Source: Streptacidiphilus carbonis (GTDB lineage Bacteria; Actinomycetota; Actinomycetes; Streptomycetales; Streptomycetaceae). From it: a stretch of DNA of 64,000 bases. The stretch covers positions 80,540 through 144,539 of the forward strand of contig NZ_BBPM01000013.1 in assembly GCF_000787775.1 (NCBI RefSeq), read 5' to 3'. Numbering within the stretch: position 1 is the first letter of the stretch; each line of letters opens with the position of its first letter. The notes under the pieces were generated by a model that was not told the DNA's origin, ran no database searches, and saw only the letters and a list, made by a program, of their open reading frames with translations. Positions 44,838 to 52,753 of this stretch are shown here, in pieces. Made by a program: the position numbers and the translations under genes.

Positions 44838-46211
44838 CTACCCCCGACGGGTGTCCGGCACACAGCGCCCGCCCTCGGTCCGGTAGGCCCACTGCGCACC
44901 GTCGGTGACCAGCTCCCGCACCGCCTCCACAAAGCGGTCGACATGCTCGTCCGGTGTGCCCGCGCCGAAGCTCACCCGGATGGCATTGAGGCTCCGCTCC
45001 CCCGGCAGCGACGCCTCCGGCGCCCCGCACTCGGACGGCGCAGCCGTCTCCCCGCCGAGCAGGGTCCGCACCAGCGGATGCGCGCAGAACAGGCCGTCCC
45101 GCACCCCGATGCCGTACTCCGCGGAGAGCGCCGCGGAGAAGTGCGAGCTGTTCCAGTCCTGGACGACGAAGGACAGCACGCCCACCCGCGGGTGCTCGTC
45201 GCCGAACAGGGTGAGCACCCTGACCTGCGGAATCCCGGCCAGCCCGGTCCGCAGACGGTCGATCAGGTACTGCTCGCGGGCCACCAGGGAGTCGAACCCG
45301 GCCTCGGTGAGAGCCCGGCAAGCGGAGGCGACGGCGTAGGCGCCGATGACGTTCGGCGAGCCGGCCTCGTGCCGCTGCGGACCCCGGTGCCACTCCACCG
45401 CCACCGAGCCGTCGGTCTCCCTGGCCACGGTGCGGCTGGCGCCGCCGCCGGCCAGATAGGGCTCGGCCTCGTCCAGCCAGTCGCTGCGGCCGGCCAGCAC
45501 GCCCGCACCGAAGGGGGCGTAGAGCTTGTGCCCGGAGAAGGCGACCCAGTCGACGTCCAGCTCGCGGACCGAGACCGGGTGGTGCGGGGCCAACTGGGCG
45601 GCGTCCAGGACGATCCGCGCGCCGTGCCGGTGCGCGGTCCCGGCGAGCTCGCGGACCGGCCAGATCTCCCCGGTGACATTGGAGGCGCCGGTGACGCACA
45701 CCAGCTTGGGGCCCTCGCCGCCGGCCGCGAGCGCCTCGTCCAGCGCCGCGACCGCCTGCTCCGGGGAGCGCGGGGCACGCAGATAGGTGACCGCCAGGTC
45801 GTGCTTGCGCCAGGGCAGCAGCGAGGCGTGGTGCTCGGTCTCGAAGGCGAACACCCTGGTCCCGGTCGGCAGCACGCCCGCCAGCAGGTTCAGCGAGTCG
45901 GTAGTGGCCCGGGTGAACACCACCTGGTCGTCCTCGCGCAGGTCCAGGAACTCGGCGACGGTGGCCCGGCTCTGCTCGAACAGGTCGGTGGACAGCTGCG
46001 AGAGGTAGCCGGCGCCGCGGTGCACGCTGCCGTAGTAGGGGGCGTAGGCGGCGACGTCGTCCCACACCCGCTGCAGGGCCGGCGCGCTGGCGGCGTAGTC
46101 GAGCGCGGCGTAGGTCACCTTCGCCCCGCTGACCAGCGGGACCTCGACATCGCGGCCGAGCACGGACAGCGGCTGGCAGACACTGACGGAAGTTTTCGGG
46201 TACGCCGACAC
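44838..46211 (-). CDS. Class V aminotransferase, cysteine desulfurase-like
   Basis: A 457-residue PLP enzyme of the SufS/CsdB group. Markers are ALDYAASAPALQRVWDDVA, VVFTRATTDSLNLLAG, TEHHASLLPWRKHDL, VTGASNVTGEIWPV, VLDAAQLAPHHPV, the PLP lysine in VAFSGHKLYAPFGAGVL, and GVLSFVVQDWNSSHFSA. A cysteine occurs in the GLFCAHPLVR loop. Function may be sulfur mobilisation or a specific lyase. GTG 46211 has GGAGGGG four bases before it. A SAM-IV riboswitch upstream places it under methionine/SAM control. Confidence 0.9.
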   Translation of the reverse strand: MSAYPKTSVSVCQPLSVLGRDVEVPLVSGAKVTYAALDYAASAPALQRVWDDVAAYAPYYGSVHRGAGYLSQLSTDLFEQSRATVAEFLDLREDDQVVFTRATTDSLNLLAGVLPTGTRVFAFETEHHASLLPWRKHDLAVTYLRAPRSPEQAVAALDEALAAGGEGPKLVCVTGASNVTGEIWPVRELAGTAHRHGARIVLDAAQLAPHHPVSVRELDVDWVAFSGHKLYAPFGAGVLAGRSDWLDEAEPYLAGGGASRTVARETDGSVAVEWHRGPQRHEAGSPNVIGAYAVASACRALTEAGFDSLVAREQYLIDRLRTGLAGIPQVRVLTLFGDEHPRVGVLSFVVQDWNSSHFSAALSAEYGIGVRDGLFCAHPLVRTLLGGETAAPSECGAPEASLPGERSLNAIRVSFGAGTPDEHVDRFVEAVRELVTDGAQWAYRTEGGRCVPDTRRG

Positions 46212-46296
46212 AGACCCCTCCAGGGCATCCAGTGGATCCCTGGCGCAAGGCCTGATCAAAGGGGATCCGCGCTTGCCCCGCGGCGATGTTCCGAAG

Positions 46297-46402
46297 GGCC
46301 TGGTCGTCACCCGGAGGCACCCCGCCACGGACGGAGGGTTGCCGGACAGCAAGCCGGGGCCGTTGCGGTCGGATCAACCGCGTCGCTGTCACTCGTGACC
46401 TG
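46297..46402 (-). promoter_or_regulatory. SAM-IV riboswitch
   Basis: On the minus strand the conserved actinobacterial series appears in order: GGTCACGAGTGACAGCG, CCCCGGCTTGCTGTCCGGCA, ACCCTCC, GCGGGGTGCC and GGGTGACGACCAGGCC. This matches the SAM-IV consensus I know (S-adenosylmethionine binding). A CATAGT hexamer at 46409-46414 could be the -10. The leader then runs about 85 bases to the aminotransferase GTG. Confidence 0.9.
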
Positions 46403-46458
46403 CTGAGAACTATGCCAGAGGTCCGCCCTGTGGGCGAACCCCCGTCCGGCATATGGAC

Positions 46459-47529
46459 CTATTTGTGCGTCGCCGCAGCCCAGCGGGCCAGCGTCGCCGC
46501 GGCCGCGCCCGAGTCGATGGACTCCGCGGTGCGCTTCATCGCCGCCGCCAGCTGCTCGGCCAGCGGTGCCTCGGTCTGGTCCAGGGCGACCAGGGCCGAG
46601 GCCGAGTTCAGCAGCACCGCGTCCCTGACCGGTCCCTGCTCGCCGGCCAGCACCCGGCGGGCCACCTCGGCGTTGTAGCTGGAGTCGGCCCCGCGCAGCG
46701 CCTCGATGCCGGCATGGGCGATGCCCACGTCCTGCGGGTCGAAACTGATCCGCTCGACGTCGCCGTTGCGGACCTGCCACACCGTGGAGGTCCCGGTGAC
46801 GGTGAGTTCGTCCAGGCCGTCGTCGCCCCGGAACACCAGCGCGGAGGCGCCGCGCCGGGCCAGCACGCCGGCGATCAGGCCGGCCATCCTGGTGTCGAAG
46901 CAGCCCACGGCGTTGGCGCCGACCCGGGCCGGATTGGTGAGCGGGCCCAGCAGGTTGAACGCGGTCGGGACGCCGAGGCCGACGCGGGCCGGTCCGGCGT
47001 GCCGCATGGAGGGGTGGAACACCGGCGCCGGGCAGTAGGTGATCCCGGCCTCGACGGCGACCTCGGCGACCCGGGCCGGCGACAGCTCCAGATCGACGCC
47101 CAGCTTCTCCAGCACATCGGTCGCCCCGCTGGCGGAGGACGCGGCCCGGTTGCCGTGCTTGACCACCAGCGCGCCGGCCCCGGCCGCGACGATCGCCGAC
47201 ATGGTGGAGATGTTGACGGTCTTGGCCCGGTCACCGCCGGTGCCCACGATGTCCACGGCCCGGCCGGGCACCTCTATCACCGTGGCGTGCGCGTACATGG
47301 AGTCGACCAGGCCGGCGATCTCGTCCACGGTCTCGCCCTTGGCCCGCAGGCCCACCAGGAAGCCGGCCACCTGGATCGGCGAGGCCTCCCCGGTCATGAT
47401 CCGGTCCATCGCCCAGGCGGTCTCGTCGGCCGACAGGTCGGTACCGGCGATCAGCGCGCTCAGGAGGTCCGGCCAGGACCGCGCCTGCACGGGGTCGCCG
47501 CCGCCGTTCGCAGGAATCACGTTCGCCAT
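46459..47529 (-). CDS. trpD: Anthranilate phosphoribosyltransferase
   Basis: Second enzyme of tryptophan synthesis, joining anthranilate to phosphoribosyl pyrophosphate. The 356-residue chain has [17 protein letters not shown] (PRPP site), [53 protein letters not shown], and [15 protein letters not shown]. Its partner trpEG is 31 kb away at 13125. The ATG at 47529 is within a GTTCGCCATGG context without a clear ribosome site. Confidence 0.96.
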   Translation of the reverse strand: MANVIPANGGGDPVQARSWPDLLSALIAGTDLSADETAWAMDRIMTGEASPIQVAGFLVGLRAKGETVDEIAGLVDSMYAHATVIEVPGRAVDIVGTGGDRAKTVNISTMSAIVAAGAGALVVKHGNRAASSASGATDVLEKLGVDLELSPARVAEVAVEAGITYCPAPVFHPSMRHAGPARVGLGVPTAFNLLGPLTNPARVGANAVGCFDTRMAGLIAGVLARRGASALVFRGDDGLDELTVTGTSTVWQVRNGDVERISFDPQDVGIAHAGIEALRGADSSYNAEVARRVLAGEQGPVRDAVLLNSASALVALDQTEAPLAEQLAAAMKRTAESIDSGAAAATLARWAAATHK

Positions 47530-47603
47530 GGCCTGGGCCTCTCGGTGGAGTAGATAGGGAGAGGCCCAGCCTAGCGACCATGCAGACCGCCGAGTGGAAG
47601 ATC

Positions 47604-48017
47604 TCAGCCGACGAGATGGTTCCGATCGCTGCGGAGCAGCGTCACCGCGGTCTCGGCGAGGCCTGCCGGGTCCACCGGCGCGGCGATGGCCGCGTCGGCG
47701 CGGCTCCAACCGGCGAGCCAGGAGTCCTGCGGGCGACCGATCAGGACCAGCACCGGCGGGCAGCCGTAGACCTCGTCCTTCAGCTGCCGGCACAGCCCCA
47801 TCCCGCCGACCGGGGTGGCCTCGCCGTCCAGCACCAGCAGGTCCAGCCGCCGACCGCCCTTGGCATGGGCGTCCAGCGCCTTCAGTACGGCGGGCGCGGT
47901 GGCGCACTCCAGGTACTGGAGCTCGGCCAGGTCCGCCGCCGGACGGTGTCCGAGCGCCAGCAGGACCTGCTCGCGCGTATTGCGGTCGTCGCTGTAGACA
48001 AGAACGTTCAGTGCCAT
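47604..48017 (-). CDS. Receiver-like (pseudo-response-regulator) protein
   Basis: A 137-residue single-domain protein with a CheY-like fold. It keeps the acidic pocket ([14 protein letters not shown]) and the phospho-aspartate position ([18 protein letters not shown]). The Thr/Ser and lysine of the switch are replaced: the later strands read [12 protein letters not shown] and [12 protein letters not shown], where a KP motif is expected. It may therefore not be phosphorylated normally. It lies between trpD and ctaE, divergent from ctaE. Confidence 0.75.
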   Translation of the reverse strand: MALNVLVYSDDRNTREQVLLALGHRPAADLAELQYLECATAPAVLKALDAHAKGGRRLDLLVLDGEATPVGGMGLCRQLKDEVYGCPPVLVLIGRPQDSWLAGWSRADAAIAAPVDPAGLAETAVTLLRSDRNHLVG

Positions 48018-48052
48018 GGTCCGTATCCCCCTGGGAGGTGGTCAGGCATGTG

Positions 48053-48068
48053 AGTGACCGGCGTCACT
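48053..48068. promoter_or_regulatory. Candidate Crp-type operator between receiver-like gene and ctaE
   Basis: AGTGAC-CGGC-GTCACT, fitting GTG-N6-GNCAC. It is 43 bases before the start of the receiver-like gene and about 335 bases before ctaE. The rest of this 377-base spacer (48018-48394) holds no gene that I can see. It contains a short GGCTCCGGCCCC tandem stretch near 48135-48165. Confidence 0.4.
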
Positions 48069-48394
48069 TCGGCTCGTGGCGGATGCTACTCCGCTCCTAC
48101 CCCGATCAGCACCGGTGCGCACCGGGAAGATCGGGACGGTTCCGGCCCCGGCTCCGGCCCCGGCTCCGCGCCCGCAGCGCGGGGCCTCCGGGCCGAGCGC
48201 CGTCCGGCCGTTCAGGCTTCACCATTTCGAGGGACCCGGCGGCCTGTCGCGCGCGGGGCCGCCGGACCCTGCCCCCGGCCATCCGGGCTACCTGCGAGGT
48301 CGTCAGGGGTGCGACCACCGCCGGAGGGTACGTCACCAGCCGGACACACCGAGGAACACCCCCCGGAGTGAAGACGGAATAAGCGACCGACATA

Positions 48395-49015
48395 ATGACC
48401 GTCGTGGCGACAGCAACTGCAGTAGATACCGGGCACGCACACGGATCGGTCAACCGGCCGAATCTGGTCAGCGTCGGAACCATCGTCTGGCTGGCTTCCG
48501 AGCTGATGTTCTTCGCGGCCCTCTTCGCGATGTACTTCACACTCCGCTCGGTGACCGGGACGGAGTACTGGCACTCAATCAACGAAGCCCTCAACGTTCC
48601 CTTCGCGTCGGTGAACACCACGATCCTGGTGCTCTCCTCCTTCACCTGCCAGATGGGTGTCTTCGCCGCCGAGCGCGGCGACGTGAAGAAGCTCAGGGCC
48701 TGGTTCATCGTCACCTTCATCATGGGTGCGATGTTCATCGGCGGTCAGATCTTCGAGTACACGGACCTGGTCAGGCACGACCACCTGTCCCTGTCCTCGG
48801 GCCCCTACGGTTCGGTGTTCTACCTGACCACCGGCTTCCACGGCATGCACGTGACGGGTGGTCTGATCGCCTTCCTGCTGGTCCTCGGCCGTACGTACGC
48901 CGCCAAGCGGTTCACGCACGAGCAGGCCACGGCGGCGATCGTCGTGTCCTACTACTGGCACTTCGTCGACGTGGTCTGGATCGGCCTCTTCGCGACCATT
49001 TATCTGATCAAGTAG
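48395..49015 (+). CDS. ctaE: Cytochrome c oxidase subunit III
   Basis: A 206-residue five-span membrane subunit of the aa3 oxidase. It shows [76 protein letters not shown] and [21 protein letters not shown], all standard subunit III motifs. It is the first gene of ctaE-qcrCAB, as in other actinobacteria where the bcc and aa3 complexes form one supercomplex. Confidence 0.97.
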   Translation: MTVVATATAVDTGHAHGSVNRPNLVSVGTIVWLASELMFFAALFAMYFTLRSVTGTEYWHSINEALNVPFASVNTTILVLSSFTCQMGVFAAERGDVKKLRAWFIVTFIMGAMFIGGQIFEYTDLVRHDHLSLSSGPYGSVFYLTTGFHGMHVTGGLIAFLLVLGRTYAAKRFTHEQATAAIVVSYYWHFVDVVWIGLFATIYLIK

Positions 49016-49122
49016 GCCAGGGTCGGACCGTCCTCTCGGCACACCGCCGGGCGGTCCCCACAGACCGACCTGACGGTCAACCAGACTCCAGACGCTCCAG
49101 ATCCTCACACCGGGGTTAATCC

Positions 49123-49929
49123 GTGAAAAAGCTCTCCGCACGACGGCGCCACCCGCTGGCAGCGCTCGTCGTCCTACTCTTTGCGCTGGCGACGACCGGG
49201 GGGCTGTACGCGGCGTTCGCGCCGGCCGGCAGCGCCCAGGCCGACAGCAGCCAGTCCCTGCAGATCGAGCAGGGCAAGAAGCTGTTCGCCGTGGGCTGCT
49301 CCAGCTGCCACGCTCTCAGCGGCGAAGGGACGAAGGACGGCCCCAGCCTGGTGGGTGTGGGCTCCGCCTCCGTGGACTTCCAGGTGGGCACCGGCCGTAT
49401 GCCGGCCCAGCAGCCCGGTGCGCAGGTCCCCGCCAAGAAGGTGATCTACACCCAGGACGAGATCAACGAGCTGGCCGCCTACGTGGCCTCCCTCGGTGCC
49501 GGCCCGTCGATCCCCACGGCTGAGCAGTACAACGCCGCGGGCGACGTCGCCAAGGGTGGAGAGCTGTTCCGTACCAACTGCGCGCAGTGCCACAACTTCG
49601 CCGGTTCCGGCGGCGCGCTGTCCGAGGGCAAGTACGCGCCCTCGCTGGACGGCGTGAGCGCCAAGCACCTCTACGAGGCCATGCTCACCGGCCCGCAGAA
49701 CATGCCGTCCTTCCCGGAAAGCACCCTGTCCCAGCAGAACAAGCAGGACATCATCGCCTACGTGCAGCGCACCACCAACCCGGCGAAGAACCCCAGCTAC
49801 GGCGGTCTGACCCTGGGCGCACTCGGCCCGGTGACCGAGGGCCTGTTCGGCTGGATCTTCGCGCTGGGCGCCCTGATCGGTATCGCGATCTGGATCGCCG
49901 CCCGCACCCCCAAGGCCAAGAAGTCATGA
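49123..49929 (+). CDS. qcrC: Diheme cytochrome c subunit of bc1 complex
   Basis: A 268-residue subunit anchored by an N-terminal segment (LAALVVLLFALATTGGLYAAF) and a C-terminal membrane span (FGWIFALGALIGIAIWIAA). Two haem c sites are C59-S-S-C62-H63 and C153-A-Q-C156-H157, facing outside. The diheme form is typical of actinobacteria, which lack soluble cytochrome c and pass electrons directly to the aa3 oxidase. GTG start; stop overlaps qcrA by four bases. Confidence 0.97.
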   Translation: MKKLSARRRHPLAALVVLLFALATTGGLYAAFAPAGSAQADSSQSLQIEQGKKLFAVGCSSCHALSGEGTKDGPSLVGVGSASVDFQVGTGRMPAQQPGAQVPAKKVIYTQDEINELAAYVASLGAGPSIPTAEQYNAAGDVAKGGELFRTNCAQCHNFAGSGGALSEGKYAPSLDGVSAKHLYEAMLTGPQNMPSFPESTLSQQNKQDIIAYVQRTTNPAKNPSYGGLTLGALGPVTEGLFGWIFALGALIGIAIWIAARTPKAKKS

Positions 49930-50993
49930 CGAGCCAGGACAACATGTCTGAAGAACACCTGCCGGAGGCCCACGGGGCCCACGGCGGAGAGCTCGCCGTC
50001 CACGGCGACGCCTTCGCCGATCCGGGGCTGCCGCCCCACGAGCACCGCCGTACCGACATCGACGAGCACGCCGCCGCGAGGGCGGAGCGCCAGGTGGCGA
50101 TGTGGTTCCTGCTCTCGATGGTCGCGACGATCGGCTTCATCGCGTCCTATGTGCTCTTCAAGCCGGGGCCGGAGACCGGGAACACGGTCTACATCTTCCC
50201 GCTGGGCCACATCAGCAGGCTCAACTTCTCGCTGGGCATGACCCTCGGCGTCTCGCTGTTCGCCATCGGCGCCGGCGCGGTCCACTGGGCCCGCACGCTG
50301 ATGTCGGACGAGGAGCACATCGCCGAGCGCCACCCGATCGAGGCCACCCCCGAGGTCCGCGAGCAGGTCTTCGCCGACTTCCGCCAGGGTGCCAAGGAGA
50401 GCGGCTTCGGCCGTCGCAAGCTGATCCGCAACACGATGATCGGCGCCATGGCGATGGTCCCGCTGTCCGCGGTGGTGCTGTTCCGCGACCTCGGTCCGCT
50501 GCCGGAGAAGAAGCTCGACTCCACCGAGTGGGCCAAGGGCAAGCGCCTGGTCAACATGAACACCAACGAGCCGATGAAGGCCTCGGACATCACGGTGGGC
50601 TCGCTGACCTTCGCCAAGCCGGAAGGCGTGGAGGAGAGCGACGAGAACTTCCAGGAGGTCATCGCCAAGGCCGCGGTGATGCTGGTCCGGATGCAGCCCG
50701 GTGACATCAAGGACAAGGCGTCCGCAGGCTGGGGCTACGAGGGCGTCCTCTGCTACTCCAAGATCTGCACCCACGTCGGCTGCCCGATCAGCCTCTACGA
50801 GCAGCAGACGCACCACGTCCTCTGCCCGTGCCACCAGTCGACCTTCGACCTCTCCGACGGCGGCCGAGTGATCTTCGGCCCGGCCGGGCACCCCCTGCCG
50901 CAGCTGCAGATCTCGGTCAACGGCGACGGCTACCTCGAGGCGCTCGGCGACTTCAGCAAGCCCGTCGGCCCCGGCTTCTGGGAGCGCAGCTAA
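49926..50993 (+). CDS. qcrA: Rieske iron-sulfur subunit of bc1 complex
   Basis: A 355-residue actinobacterial-type Rieske protein. The acidic/His N-terminus leads to three membrane spans (MWFLLSMVATIGFIASYVLF, LNFSLGMTLGVSLFAIGAGAV, TMIGAMAMVPLSAVVLF). The 2Fe-2S ligands are C281-T-H283 and C300-P-C302-H303, with disulfide partner C286 in CTHVGCP. ATG 49926 overlaps the qcrC stop (ATGA). Confidence 0.97.
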   Translation: MTSQDNMSEEHLPEAHGAHGGELAVHGDAFADPGLPPHEHRRTDIDEHAAARAERQVAMWFLLSMVATIGFIASYVLFKPGPETGNTVYIFPLGHISRLNFSLGMTLGVSLFAIGAGAVHWARTLMSDEEHIAERHPIEATPEVREQVFADFRQGAKESGFGRRKLIRNTMIGAMAMVPLSAVVLFRDLGPLPEKKLDSTEWAKGKRLVNMNTNEPMKASDITVGSLTFAKPEGVEESDENFQEVIAKAAVMLVRMQPGDIKDKASAGWGYEGVLCYSKICTHVGCPISLYEQQTHHVLCPCHQSTFDLSDGGRVIFGPAGHPLPQLQISVNGDGYLEALGDFSKPVGPGFWERS

Positions 50994-50995
50994 CC

Positions 50996-52672
50996 ATGAC
51001 CACTCACGCGGAACCCACATCGGTCGGCGACCACGACGACCACCAGGTCGGCCACAGCGAGGCCGGCGTCGACCAGGCCCACATCGGCGAGAAGGCCGCG
51101 GACTGGGTCGACGGCCGACTCGGCGTCTACGGTCTGGCCAAGGCCAACCTGCGGAAGATCTTCCCGGACCACTGGTCCTTCATGCTCGGCGAGATCTGCC
51201 TCTACAGCTTCATCATCATCATCCTCACCGGCGTCTACCTGACGCTGTTCTTCACCCCCAGCATGGGTGAGGTCGTCTACCACGGCTCCTACACCCCGCT
51301 GAACGGCATCCGCATGTCGGAGGCCTACAAGTCGACCCTGGACATCAGCTTCGACGTCCGCGGCGGCCTGCTGATCCGTCAGATCCACCACTGGGCGGCC
51401 ATCGTCTTCGTGGCGGCCATGCTGGTGCACATGATGCGCGTCTTCTTCACCGGCGCGTTCCGCAAGCCCCGCGAGATCAACTGGCTGTTCGGCTTCCTGC
51501 TGCTCTTCCTGGGCATGTTCGACGGCTTCATGGGCTACTCCCTCCCGGACGACCTGCTGTCCGGCACGGGTATCCGCTTCATGGAGGGCGCGATCCTGTC
51601 GATGCCGATCGTCGGCACCTACATCGCGATGTTCCTGTACGGGGGCCAGTTCCCCGGCAACGACATCATCCCGCGCTTCTACACCATCCACGTGCTGCTG
51701 ATCCCGGGCATCATGCTGGGCCTGCTGGTGGCCCACCTGATCCTGGTCTTCTACCACAAGCACACCCAGTTCGCGGGCCCCGGCCGCACCGAGAAGAACG
51801 TCATCGGCATGCCGCTGATGCCGGTCTACATGGCCAAGGCGGGAGGCTTCTTCTTCCTGGTCTTCGGTGTCATCGCGATGGTCTCGGCGATCGCCTCGGT
51901 CAACCCGATCTGGGCCTACGGCCCCTACCGCCCCGACCAGGTGTCCACCGACGCCCAGCCGGACTGGTACATGGGCTTCTCCGAGGGCCTGATCCGCATC
52001 ATGCCGGGCTGGGAGATCAGAGCCTGGGGCCACACCCTGGTCCTCGGCGTCTTCATCCCGCTGATGATCTTCGGCCTGGTGATGATCGTGATCGCGGTCT
52101 ACCCCTTCCTGGAGGGGTGGATCACCGGCGACAAGCGCGAGCACCACATCCTGGACCGCCCGCGCAACGCGCCGATGCGCACCGCGTTCGGCGTGGCCTG
52201 GATCACGGAGTACATCATCCTGCTGATCGCGGGTGGCAACGACCTGTTCGCCACGCACTTCAACCTGTCGATCAACACCATCACCTGGGCCTGCCGGATC
52301 CTCTTCTTCGTCGGCCCGGTGATCGCCTTCACCATCACCAAGCGCTGGTGCATCGGTCTGCAGCGCAACGACCGGGACAAGGTCCTGCACGGCCGGGAGA
52401 CCGGCACCATCAAGCGGCTGCCGCACGGTGAGTTCATCGAGGTGCACGCCCAGCTCTCCCCGGAGGCGCTGCACACCATCACCGCGCACGAGCAGTTCCA
52501 GCCGATGGAGCTGCCCGCCGAGGTGGACGAGAACGGCGTCAAGCGCAAGGTCTCGCTGCTGACGAGGACCCGCGCCAAGCTCTCGCAGAGCTACTTCGGC
52601 GAGGCGGCGCAGATCCCCAAGCCGACCCCGGAGGAGCACGCCGAGATCACCAGCGGCCACGGCCACCACTGA
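50996..52672 (+). CDS. qcrB: Cytochrome b subunit of bc1 complex
   Basis: A 558-residue eight-span subunit. It has haem b histidines in RQIHHWAAIVFVAAMLVHMMRVF and LIPGIMLGLLVAHLILVFYHKH, the quinol-site loop ISGT-like sequence LLSGTGIRFMEGAIL and WGYGPYRP-like NPIWAYGPYRP, and PDWYMGFSEGLIRIMPGW. A C-terminal cytoplasmic tail of about 130 residues, longer than in proteobacteria, is usual for actinobacteria. The start ATG is two bases after the qcrA stop. Confidence 0.97.
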   Translation: MTTHAEPTSVGDHDDHQVGHSEAGVDQAHIGEKAADWVDGRLGVYGLAKANLRKIFPDHWSFMLGEICLYSFIIIILTGVYLTLFFTPSMGEVVYHGSYTPLNGIRMSEAYKSTLDISFDVRGGLLIRQIHHWAAIVFVAAMLVHMMRVFFTGAFRKPREINWLFGFLLLFLGMFDGFMGYSLPDDLLSGTGIRFMEGAILSMPIVGTYIAMFLYGGQFPGNDIIPRFYTIHVLLIPGIMLGLLVAHLILVFYHKHTQFAGPGRTEKNVIGMPLMPVYMAKAGGFFFLVFGVIAMVSAIASVNPIWAYGPYRPDQVSTDAQPDWYMGFSEGLIRIMPGWEIRAWGHTLVLGVFIPLMIFGLVMIVIAVYPFLEGWITGDKREHHILDRPRNAPMRTAFGVAWITEYIILLIAGGNDLFATHFNLSINTITWACRILFFVGPVIAFTITKRWCIGLQRNDRDKVLHGRETGTIKRLPHGEFIEVHAQLSPEALHTITAHEQFQPMELPAEVDENGVKRKVSLLTRTRAKLSQSYFGEAAQIPKPTPEEHAEITSGHGHH

Positions 52673-52693
52673 TCTCCGCTCCACGGCACCCGC

Positions 52694-52744
52694 AGCACCC
52701 CGAAGGGCCCCTCCCGCACTGCGGGAGGGGCCCTTCGGGGTGCT
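52694..52744. terminator. Bidirectional terminator between qcrB and MFS gene
   Basis: A 25-bp nearly perfect stem, AGCACCCCGAAGGGCCCCTC and onward, inverted around a single-base loop. It separates the convergent qcrB and MFS-TetR genes. Confidence 0.9.
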
Positions 52745-52753
52745 GACGCCGGT

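Noticed and set aside
46388-46399. GTCACTCGTGAC as another regulator site
   Set aside because: It is the conserved P1 part of the SAM-IV riboswitch (GTCACGAGTGAC on the minus strand), not a separate operator.
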